DNA of 13,902 nt from NCBI GenBank assembly GCA_964634755.1, contig CAZWJH010000067.1:1-13902 (forward strand), given 5' to 3'. The stretch is from JALXDT01 sp964634755. GTDB taxonomy: Bacteria > Acidobacteriota > Aminicenantia > JAMOAD01. The first letter of the stretch is position 1, and each line of letters opens with the position of its first letter. A program made the position numbers and the translations under genes. Below the pieces are notes generated by a model. The model ran no database searches. It had not been told where the DNA came from and saw only the letters and a program-made list of their open reading frames with translations. Of this stretch, positions 6,420 to 13,457 are shown piece after piece.

Positions 6420-8585
6420 TTATCTTACTATTTCAAGTTCTTTTAAAACATTTGTAGCATGGTCAATTTTATCAGCTACAAAAAGAATATACCTTGAATC
6501 AACTGATATTGTTCTTGTTATTGATGGCATAAAATTAAAATCAGCTGCAATACTTTCAAAATTTCCGTCAAACAATAGTCCCATAAGCTCTCCATACTTA
6601 TTGATGAGAGGACTTCCGGAATTTCCTCCGGTGCTATCGTTTGTAGTGAGAAAATCAACTGGGACCATTTTGAGCTCAGGATCAATATAATTTCCAAAAT
6701 CCTTTGTTCTGCAAATTTCCTTTATCTTGTTGGGAACATTAAAGGGCCATTTACCCTGATCCTTTTCCATCACACCCTTTAAAGTAGTTTGAGGAAGATA
6801 AATAACAGCATCTTTTGGAGAGTATCCCTTTACAACACCAATATTTAGCCTCAATGTTCTGTTTGCATCAGGATAAATTAAGCCTTTTTTATACTTTAAC
6901 AAAAGCTCCATGTACTTTCTTCTTACCAAGAGCATTTTTCCGGCGAGAATTTCAGATTTATCTTTTATTGCATCAAGTTCAACCTGAAGATTTGAGGCTA
7001 ATTTTATGAATGAGTCATTGAGTTTTAAAAGACTCTTTCTTGAAAGATTAAAAGCTCTCATTCTGTAAGCAAGATCCTGAAGTTTTGTATTTTTGTAAAG
7101 AGCTTCTATAAACTCATCTATTCCCTTATCGCTTTTATCCTTTATAAGGGAATCTATAACTTTACTTCTCATTCCTTCGGGAGCATTAAGGAGCTCTTTA
7201 AGGAAAAATTTCATTACCTTTTTATCAGAAGGAATATAAAGACTCATCTGCCCTAATTTTAGACCTAATTTGAGGTTTGGGACATCTCTTTTCATGTAAC
7301 CGGGCTCTCTTTCAATATCCTTTTTCCTCTTCTCTATACTCCATTTGTTTATTGTTAATGCAAAACTCAAAAGTCTTGAAGATCTTGAAAATAAGCTCAG
7401 GAATCTGCTCTTTTTACTAAGGTTTTGACTTTCTTTTATGAGAGCGTACATTTCTTCTAAAATATTGCCATACTCTTTCTTAAGTTCCGGATTTGAGTTC
7501 ACATATTCCATAAGTTTTTTCTCTTCTTTTTTCTTTTTCTCAACAAGGTTCATCTTTTTCAGCCCCTGAAGCATTCCCTGATAATTCTTGTAAGCATTGC
7601 TCAATCCCTTAATCATACCTGCATTTTTAATTGCTGCCTTTTTATTTTTTTTGGCATCACTTTCAAGAATATCTATCCACTTTTTCAATATTCTTATACC
7701 TTCGGGATAATAGAAATTCACATAATATTTAACTTCCTCTGATGTTAAATATCTTTCGGTTCTTCCCGGATACCCCAAAACCATTGCAAAATCGCCGGGA
7801 TCAATATCTCTTGCGGAGAATTTAAGATAAATTTCAGGTTTATAGGGAACATTTTTCTTTGAGTAATCAGCAGGCCTTCCGTTTGGTGCAACATAAGCTC
7901 TTAAAAATGAAAAATCACCTGTATGTCTTGGCCACATCCAGTTGTCAATTTCTCCACCGTATTCTCCGATATTTCTTGATGGGATATAAACTATTCTGAT
8001 ATCCCTTATCACGAGGTACTTTGAAAGATAATACTTAAGACCGCCGTAAAAGCTGTTTACCCTACACTTATAATCTCCGCTTTTCCCCTCCTCTTTTTTT
8101 ATGATTTTTTTGATATTCTTCTCAATAATTTTATATCTTTTTTTAGGAGGAATTTTCTTGCTTACGCCTCTTAAAACCCTTGAAGTAACATCCTTTACCT
8201 CTTTCAGTATGTAGGCTTTGTATCCGGGAGCAGGAATTTCATCCTTTAAGATTTTTGCAAGAAAACCATTTTCAATAAGGTTTGCCTTTAAGGAACTCTG
8301 TCTTTGTGCTGCCATAAATGCAACATGGTGATTGGTTAAAATAAGACCTTTTGGGGATACAAATGAGCCTGTCCCTCCGTCAATAATAATGGCAGCTTGA
8401 CTGAGCGATGGCTTTTTCATACTGAAGACGTCCTCTTCGGAAAGAGTGAAGCCTAAGTTTTTCATTCTTTGAAAAACCTGTTGCGGAATTTTAAAGGGCA
8501 AATACATTCCCTCATCGGAAAACCCGATTCCGCTTGCTAGAAAAAGCAAAATAATAAAAAGAGAGATAAAACCTTTTTTCTTCAT
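6420..8585 (-). CDS. S46-family dipeptidyl-peptidase (DPP7/DPP11 type), exported
   Basis: This 721-residue serine peptidase removes dipeptides from the N-terminus of peptides in the periplasm. Residues 1-23 form a signal peptide and the mature chain opens with DEGMYLPFKIP, the usual S46 start. The trypsin-like fold is split by an alpha-helical insert (about 290-580) that caps the active site. Catalytic residues are His86 or 87 in LILTNHHVAF, Asp224 in PRHTGDFSF and Ser656 in STGGNSGSP. Length matches the family. In FDGNFES, Gly674 lies where, as I recall, DPP7-like enzymes have Gly and DPP11 enzymes have the Arg that selects Asp/Glu. A DPP7-like preference for hydrophobic residues is therefore more likely, though not certain. 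GGAGG lies five bases before the ATG, and a TATAAT (8608-8603) without a clear -35 sits just upstream. It is the last gene of the minus-strand cluster. Confidence 0.96.
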   Translation of the reverse strand: MKKKGFISLFIILLFLASGIGFSDEGMYLPFKIPQQVFQRMKNLGFTLSEEDVFSMKKPSLSQAAIIIDGGTGSFVSPKGLILTNHHVAFMAAQRQSSLKANLIENGFLAKILKDEIPAPGYKAYILKEVKDVTSRVLRGVSKKIPPKKRYKIIEKNIKKIIKKEEGKSGDYKCRVNSFYGGLKYYLSKYLVIRDIRIVYIPSRNIGEYGGEIDNWMWPRHTGDFSFLRAYVAPNGRPADYSKKNVPYKPEIYLKFSARDIDPGDFAMVLGYPGRTERYLTSEEVKYYVNFYYPEGIRILKKWIDILESDAKKNKKAAIKNAGMIKGLSNAYKNYQGMLQGLKKMNLVEKKKKEEKKLMEYVNSNPELKKEYGNILEEMYALIKESQNLSKKSRFLSLFSRSSRLLSFALTINKWSIEKRKKDIEREPGYMKRDVPNLKLGLKLGQMSLYIPSDKKVMKFFLKELLNAPEGMRSKVIDSLIKDKSDKGIDEFIEALYKNTKLQDLAYRMRAFNLSRKSLLKLNDSFIKLASNLQVELDAIKDKSEILAGKMLLVRRKYMELLLKYKKGLIYPDANRTLRLNIGVVKGYSPKDAVIYLPQTTLKGVMEKDQGKWPFNVPNKIKEICRTKDFGNYIDPELKMVPVDFLTTNDSTGGNSGSPLINKYGELMGLLFDGNFESIAADFNFMPSITRTISVDSRYILFVADKIDHATNVLKELEIVR

Positions 8586-8639
8586 TATAACCTCCTCATT
8601 TAATTATAATAATACGAAAAAAACAAAATAAAGTTCTTA

Positions 8640-10265
8640 TCATTGTTTGTAAAAACCAAAATCCTGTATTTTCAAAGAAGAGGAAAAATTGCTGAATGAA
8701 TTTAAACCATTGATAGAGATAAACAAAGCATTAACCTGTTTAAACTTCTTTTTTACCCTTTTACCATAAATCCTGTAAAATTTTGTGAAAGGTATAAGCA
8801 CTCTGTTTTCTTTTTCAGGATAAAGCTTGAAAGATGAATAAAAATTCCCATTCTCATTTCTCAGCTCAATCCAATATCTCATGTATTTATCGCTTTTCGC
8901 GACAATGTAAAACCCGTCAAAATTATCTGTTTTTATCTGTTTTCTCAGCGCAAGTGAACACCAAACATTGGGATGCTCTTTCGTCTTTTTTGAAAGATAA
9001 TATTCAAATAAGAAAAAATCATCTTTCTTTCCAAAGAAAGCTTTTGAGTTTTGATTCTTTTCAATATGAAAATTTTCAAGGGTAAGAGGAAATTTTTTTA
9101 TATTTTCCCAAATATCCCTTTTTATTATTGGTTTTTCAAATGAATAATTTACAAAAATAGGGTTTGAAATAATCCATGGTACATTATCTTTTAAAAAAGG
9201 ATGATTTTTCAGATAAGCCTCCACTCTGTAAATACCGGTATCCGCTTTTTCAATAAAGATCTCGGATTTTTCTGTCTTCTTGAAAATTTTACCGTTTTTA
9301 ATAAGAATAATTCTGCTTTTCAAACCTTTTGCTTTTAATTTTACATACAGGGAAACCCAAGTTTTTGTTTCTTCCCCCTGTTTTACAATTCTATCAGAGC
9401 TTTTACCGTAAAATTCGAAAAGCTCAGGCTCTCCTGCTCCTCTTATTATTGAGAAAAAATCTCCATTTCTTACCGCTATCTCAGGATTTTTTTCATATCT
9501 TTTGTCAATTCCTATAGCCAATAGGGAGAACATTTTTGAGTAAGATGGCTCAGGAATTTTTATCTTTTTTGTTATCGGTGTTCTTCCGTGAGCATTTGTG
9601 GCATAAAACCCGAAAACTTTTCCCCTTTTCAGAATTTTATCCCACATCTTTAAAGCAAAGGATGGCCTTTTCAAATATTTTAAAAACCCATACCTTGAAA
9701 AGGGTAGATAAAGGTATGCTTTTATTTTCCCCAATAGAGATAATTTTCTGAAATATGTTGAAAGATTTATAATCTCAAGGCCATTTGGCATAAGGTCATC
9801 TTCCCAATAGTGCCAGCCCTGTTCCGGATCCTCAGGGTATGTAACAACAGTAAAACCACCCCACTCTTCTATATCCTTTATTGCATCCGGAGGATATGGA
9901 GGAAGTTTGAAAAGAGGAACTTTTTTTGCTCCGAAAAAATTAAGATGTCCTTCGGGAAGAGCACTTTCGGAACCTCCTACTATATTTACATCTCCGTATT
10001 TTTTCTTAAATACGGAGGAAATGGGGTTTGGGTCTCCGTGATCTGTCATAAGAAGTAGCTTTACACCTACCTTGTCAGCTTCTTTGGCTATTTTCTCAGG
10101 AGGATAAATTCCGTCTGAAAAATTTGAGTGAAGGTGATATTCAGCCCAAATATAATTGTTTGAAAGGTTCGGTTTATACTTTGAGGGGATAAAACCTGAA
10201 ACAAGATACCATATGAATATTCCACCAAACAAAAATAAAAAAATAAAACCTATTCTCTTTTCCAC
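8640..10265 (-). CDS. Membrane-anchored PHP-domain (metal-dependent phosphoesterase-like) protein
   Basis: This 541-residue protein has one N-terminal hydrophobic segment (about 5-24), an uncleaved anchor or signal peptide that puts the rest outside the membrane. A PHP metallo-hydrolase domain follows: HLHSNFSDG (His44, His46, Asp51), TDHGD (Asp75, His76), Glu100 in GGSES, and His107. The last motif reads TNAHG with His226, where PHP proteins normally have Asp-x-His, so a usual metal ligand is Asn224. A linker beta domain ends with the typical WIISNPIFVNY (364-374). The last 150 residues are beta-rich with aromatic residues (YWIELRN, LKIQDFGFY), like a galactose-binding or CBM11-type sandwich. 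The substrate is unknown; its place beside lipid A genes hints at an envelope glycan or phosphate. The start codon is GTG with no ribosome site. TATAAT lies six bases before it, and the frame offers no better start. Confidence 0.88.
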   Translation of the reverse strand: MEKRIGFIFLFLFGGIFIWYLVSGFIPSKYKPNLSNNYIWAEYHLHSNFSDGIYPPEKIAKEADKVGVKLLLMTDHGDPNPISSVFKKKYGDVNIVGGSESALPEGHLNFFGAKKVPLFKLPPYPPDAIKDIEEWGGFTVVTYPEDPEQGWHYWEDDLMPNGLEIINLSTYFRKLSLLGKIKAYLYLPFSRYGFLKYLKRPSFALKMWDKILKRGKVFGFYATNAHGRTPITKKIKIPEPSYSKMFSLLAIGIDKRYEKNPEIAVRNGDFFSIIRGAGEPELFEFYGKSSDRIVKQGEETKTWVSLYVKLKAKGLKSRIILIKNGKIFKKTEKSEIFIEKADTGIYRVEAYLKNHPFLKDNVPWIISNPIFVNYSFEKPIIKRDIWENIKKFPLTLENFHIEKNQNSKAFFGKKDDFFLFEYYLSKKTKEHPNVWCSLALRKQIKTDNFDGFYIVAKSDKYMRYWIELRNENGNFYSSFKLYPEKENRVLIPFTKFYRIYGKRVKKKFKQVNALFISINGLNSFSNFSSSLKIQDFGFYKQ

Positions 10266-10271
10266 GGATTT

Positions 10272-10277
10272 ATTATA
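10272..10277 (-). promoter_or_regulatory. Perfect -10 box placed for a leaderless PHP-gene transcript
   Basis: TATAAT lies on the minus strand with exactly six bases between it and the GTG start. If used, transcription would begin at the first base of the start codon. The -35 region at the right distance (TTCGTT) is poor, so this may be chance in AT-rich DNA, and the gene may instead be read from the upstream lpx operon. Confidence 0.35.
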
Positions 10278-10302
10278 GCACTTAAATTAAGATTAACGAA
10301 AA

Positions 10303-11205
10303 TCAATAATCCTCTATCCTGTCTCCCGGCTGATGTTTCCATCTTTTATGAAACCAAAAATAGTATTGAGGGAATTTTTTTATTTCATTTGCAAGGACTC
10401 TGTTTATCTCCTCTGTTATCAGCAAAGTATCTTTTTCCTTATCTCCCGTAAGTTCCACTTTAATAGGGGGAAGAGAATAAATCTTGTATTTTTTACCTTG
10501 GGGAATTGTAAAAACGGGAATTATCGGAGCTCCTGTTTTCAAGTGAAATTTTGCGGGAGTTGGTGTTGTGGAAGCTATCTTATAAAAAAATTTTACATAA
10601 ACTCCCTCCTTTTCCTGCTGGCTTACATCCACCATTATCCCTAAAAATTTTTTTTCTTTTAACTCTTTCAAACTTTTCGCAGCGGCTCTCATATCTTTGT
10701 AAATAATCGTATTACCGGTTTGCTCTCTGAATTCTCTTAATTTTTTCTCAACATAGGGATTATCCATCTTTCTTACTATTGCGCTTACCCTTTCAATGTG
10801 TTTACCTATCCACAATAGCCCGAACTCCCAGTTTCCAAAATGCCCTGATATAAGTATTGCACCTTTTCCTTCCTCTACGGCTTTTTCCAAAGTGGAAACA
10901 TCTCCCTTTTCCATTATTTTCTCTATTTTTGAAATTTTATTGTGTTTCGTAAGATCAACAATTAATCGGGCAAGATATGAAAAGCTCTCTTTTACGAGAG
11001 CCTCCTTTTCTTCTTCTTTTTTTTCGGGAAATGCAATATTGAGATTTTTCATAATAATTTTTCTGTATCTTTTACCGAAAAGGAACAAAAGTTTACCTAT
11101 TCCTTTATAAAAAAAAGGCAAAGCAAAGGAAGGCGTAAGTTTTATAAAAAATTCCGCTATTTTATAAAGGAAATATTCTCTTTTAAAATTTGATTTTTTC
11201 TTCAA
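10303..11205 (-). CDS. lpxL: Lipid A biosynthesis (lauroyl-type) acyltransferase, LpxL/HtrB family
   Basis: This 300-residue inner-membrane enzyme transfers a secondary fatty acyl chain from acyl-ACP onto lipid A precursor, normally after Kdo addition. The catalytic HX4E motif is HFGNWE (His122, Glu127), preceded by GAILISG. The second family block is LGIMVDVSQQ (188-197), followed by GAPIIPVF (225-232), and the typical ending YYFWFHKRWK (281-290) is present. Length matches the family (about 300). The start codon is TTG. An in-frame stop lies three codons upstream, so no longer start is possible; AGGAG lies 13 bases away, a loose spacing. The gene overlaps lpxK by 23 bases, so it probably depends on coupling to lpxK translation. 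Which acyl chain and position it modifies (LpxL or LpxM role) cannot be told; it is the only acyltransferase in this cluster. Confidence 0.92.
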   Translation of the reverse strand: MKKKSNFKREYFLYKIAEFFIKLTPSFALPFFYKGIGKLLFLFGKRYRKIIMKNLNIAFPEKKEEEKEALVKESFSYLARLIVDLTKHNKISKIEKIMEKGDVSTLEKAVEEGKGAILISGHFGNWEFGLLWIGKHIERVSAIVRKMDNPYVEKKLREFREQTGNTIIYKDMRAAAKSLKELKEKKFLGIMVDVSQQEKEGVYVKFFYKIASTTPTPAKFHLKTGAPIIPVFTIPQGKKYKIYSLPPIKVELTGDKEKDTLLITEEINRVLANEIKKFPQYYFWFHKRWKHQPGDRIEDY

Positions 11206-12061
11206 CTTTTTTTAAAAACTCCTTTTTAAAATCTTCTGTCAAAACAGCTTCTATTTTTAAATAGTAGAGCTCTTTTATACCATATTTTTCAAGCTTGACA
11301 AAGTCCTTTTCGGTTGTGATAAGTTTTTTACCAAAAGCCTCAAGTTTTTTTACATCTTTTTCTGTGTAATTATGATGATCCGGAAAGACAATGAATTTTG
11401 AAAATTTTATTCCGAAATTTTTTAATGTATTTTCAAAGGACTTCGGATTTCCTATCCCGCAAAAGGCAACAAACTCCTGCTCTTTTGAATTTAAAGAGGG
11501 AAAAATACCTTTTACTGAAAAGTAAAAACCAAAATTTTTCTCTGCTCTTTTTAAAATAAAATCAGCTCTCTTTTTCTCAGATTGAAAATCCCTTCTCAAA
11601 AAAGGCTTTTTATCTTCAACAAGAATTTCTATATCTTTTCTAAGACCAAAGAATTGAAAACCATCATCAAGGATAAACACAGGGATTTCTCTGTCTTCCG
11701 ATTCTTTAATATTTTTAACTCTGTCTTTTCCAACAAAAATAGGAATATTTTCCAAGTTTCTCTTTATAAGAACAGCTTCATCTCCGTATTTTTCAGTATC
11801 ATTTCCCAAGACTTCACTACCATCTTTCTCAAGTTTACTTTTGTATCCTCTTAAAAGAACACCTGATTTTATCCCCCTTTCTTCCAAAAATTTTACAATC
11901 GCTATTACAACCGGCGTTTTGCCACTCCCTCCGAAGCCTAAATTCCCCACGGACACTATTACTTTTCCATCTATCCGATCCCCTTTTGATAATCTTCTCC
12001 TTATAAAATTAATGGTTTTGTATGAAAATTCAAGGGATTTTAAAACAAAGATATTTAACAT
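11183..12061 (-). CDS. lpxK: Tetraacyldisaccharide 4'-kinase (LpxK)
   Basis: This 292-residue membrane-associated kinase phosphorylates the 4' position of the lipid A disaccharide using ATP, giving lipid IVA. The P-loop is GNLGFGGSGKTP (39-50). Other family motifs are LLRGYKS (69-75), the LDDGFQ block (131-136), FPDHHNYT (227-234) and TTEKDFVKL (249-257). It is about 35 residues shorter than the Escherichia coli enzyme, but all motifs are present and the missing length is spread over loops. The N-terminal 25 residues form the amphipathic membrane-contact helix. GAAGGGA precedes the ATG. The ATG overlaps the last codons of kdtA by 7 bases, and the 3' end overlaps lpxL by 23 bases, so the three genes form a tightly packed operon. 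Confidence 0.97.
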   Translation of the reverse strand: MLNIFVLKSLEFSYKTINFIRRRLSKGDRIDGKVIVSVGNLGFGGSGKTPVVIAIVKFLEERGIKSGVLLRGYKSKLEKDGSEVLGNDTEKYGDEAVLIKRNLENIPIFVGKDRVKNIKESEDREIPVFILDDGFQFFGLRKDIEILVEDKKPFLRRDFQSEKKRADFILKRAEKNFGFYFSVKGIFPSLNSKEQEFVAFCGIGNPKSFENTLKNFGIKFSKFIVFPDHHNYTEKDVKKLEAFGKKLITTEKDFVKLEKYGIKELYYLKIEAVLTEDFKKEFLKKVEEKIKF

Positions 12062-13296
12062 TTAATTCCCTTCTCTTCCATCTTTTCAAGAATTTTTCTA
12101 ACCCCGCCTCTCATCTTCTCAAGAGCCTTAAATCCTATGATTCCAAGCTCAATTAATTCTTTTTCTTCTTTGTTAAGAAAAATTTCAAGATCATCCGCTT
12201 TTTTAAGAATCTCTATTCCTTTGCTTTCCTTGAGTTTTTCCACAATATCCTTAAAGTTTTCATAGTAATTTCCCGTAAGTGTCGGGACTTTGTGAAATAT
12301 TGGCTCCAAGACATTGTGTCCTCCGACAGGTTTTAAGCTCCCTCCGACAAAGGCAAGATCCCCTATTGAGTAAACATTAAAAAGCTCTCCTATTGTGTTT
12401 AAAATAAGCACATCATATCCCGAGGATATTTCTGTTTTAAGGCTTACTTTCAGCTCTGTTTTCTCTTTTATCATCTTTAAAATATATTCGCTTCTTTCTA
12501 TGTGTCTCGGAGCAATAATAAGCTGCCATCTTTTCTTATATTTTTCAAACACTTTCAGAATAAGCTCCTCTTCTCCCTCTGTTGTGCTTCCGCATACAAG
12601 CACTCTTCTTTTTTTATCAATTTTAAGATTTTCTTTGATTTTATTTTTTTCTTCTTCTGAAATTTCCTTAAATTCAATATCAGCTTTAAGATTGCCCATT
12701 AAAACTATTTTACTATTGTCAATCCCGAAGGATTTTAAAAAATCCGCATATCTTTTCTCAGGGACAAAGAAAAGATCAACAAGGGAAAAAACCTTTTTGT
12801 AATAAAAGGAGAATCTTTTGTAATTTTCTTCATTTCCGAGTCTGAAATTTACAATCCAGATGGGAATATTCCTTTTTTTCAAGAAATAATACAAATTCAA
12901 CCAGAATTCAGCCTCTGCCACAATAAAGACAGATGGTTCAAGGTTTCTTAAAAAGGATTTTACTGAAAACAAAAGCTCAAAGGGAGCAGGGAATATTTTA
13001 CGGGCTACGGATGAATATTTTTTCTTTGCTGTTGAAAAGCCGGAGGAGGTACCAACTGAAATCGTAATATTACAGTTTCTTTCCTTAACTTTTTCAATCA
13101 AAGTTTTTAAACTCAAAATTTCTCCGACGGATACACCGTGAAAGTGAACAGCTTTGACAGGAGTTTTCCTTTGAAAATAAAGTCTTCTCAAATAAAATTT
13201 AAAATTCTTTTTTTTGATAGTAGCCCTTAAGAAAAGGAGAAAGAGTAAAACAGGGGAGAAGATAAATAAAAAAAGATTATAAAAAAAGAGAAACAT
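12055..13296 (-). CDS. kdtA: 3-deoxy-D-manno-octulosonic-acid (Kdo) transferase
   Basis: This 413-residue GT-B glycosyltransferase adds one or more Kdo residues from CMP-Kdo to lipid IVA on the cytoplasmic face of the inner membrane. The N-terminus (about 1-24) is the usual hydrophobic anchor, and its pattern matches the family start, so the first ATG is right. The acceptor-side motif HGVSVGE gives the catalytic base Glu59. AEAEFW (127-132), GNLKAD (201-206), CGSTTEGEEE (235-244), APRHIER (262-268) and GGHNVLEP (325-332) are the conserved CMP-Kdo-binding blocks. Length is close to the Escherichia coli enzyme. It is the first gene of the lpx cluster and has a good promoter but no ribosome site: the -10 box ends five bases before the ATG. 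Mono- or bifunctional activity cannot be judged from sequence. Confidence 0.97.
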   Translation of the reverse strand: MFLFFYNLFLFIFSPVLLFLLFLRATIKKKNFKFYLRRLYFQRKTPVKAVHFHGVSVGEILSLKTLIEKVKERNCNITISVGTSSGFSTAKKKYSSVARKIFPAPFELLFSVKSFLRNLEPSVFIVAEAEFWLNLYYFLKKRNIPIWIVNFRLGNEENYKRFSFYYKKVFSLVDLFFVPEKRYADFLKSFGIDNSKIVLMGNLKADIEFKEISEEEKNKIKENLKIDKKRRVLVCGSTTEGEEELILKVFEKYKKRWQLIIAPRHIERSEYILKMIKEKTELKVSLKTEISSGYDVLILNTIGELFNVYSIGDLAFVGGSLKPVGGHNVLEPIFHKVPTLTGNYYENFKDIVEKLKESKGIEILKKADDLEIFLNKEEKELIELGIIGFKALEKMRGGVRKILEKMEEKGIKC

Positions 13297-13301
13297 TTTT
13301 T

Positions 13302-13330
13302 ATTATAAAAGTTTAGGGTTCTTTATTCAA
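13302..13330 (-). promoter_or_regulatory. Promoter of the kdtA-lpxK-lpxL operon
   Basis: On the minus strand TTGAAT (13330-13325), a 17-base spacer and a perfect TATAAT (13307-13302) precede the kdtA ATG by only five bases. Transcription should start at or within a base or two of the ATG, so the message is predicted to be leaderless. No purine-rich ribosome site exists between the box and the ATG. Confidence 0.7.
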
Positions 13331-13335
13331 GGAAA

Positions 13336-13369
13336 CATTAAAAGCCCTCAGCCGAGCAGCAGTTTAATG
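13336..13369. repeat. Inverted repeat CATTAAA/TTTAATG upstream of kdtA
   Basis: CATTAAA (13336-13342) and TTTAATG (13363-13369) pair perfectly around a GC-rich 20-base interior that can itself form a short CTC/GAG stem. It lies just upstream of the kdtA promoter. It could be an operator, a terminator remnant for the gene to the right, or part of a structured repeat together with the hairpin at 13414-13434. Confidence 0.4.
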
Positions 13370-13413
13370 GTTTTGTCTTTGTCTTGTCCTAAAATAGGTC
13401 GGAGCGTATCAAA

Positions 13414-13434
13414 TTCCCACTTACGAAGTGGGAA
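13414..13434. repeat. Perfect 9-bp hairpin with 3-base loop
   Basis: TTCCCACTT, ACG, AAGTGGGAA form a perfect hairpin in the 161-base gap between kdtA and the right-edge gene, inside a patch clearly richer in G and C than its surroundings. No T run of terminator length follows on either strand, so it is not a standard terminator. Such compact hairpins occur in REP-type repeats and at the ends of IS200/IS605-like elements, but no transposase is in the window. Confidence 0.55.
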
Positions 13435-13457
13435 AATGGCGTGGAACAGCTTTTGGC

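Noticed and set aside
13336..13434. CRISPR array or tRNA in the hairpin patch
   Set aside because: There is no direct repeat with regular spacing and no cloverleaf; only two unrelated inverted repeats are present.
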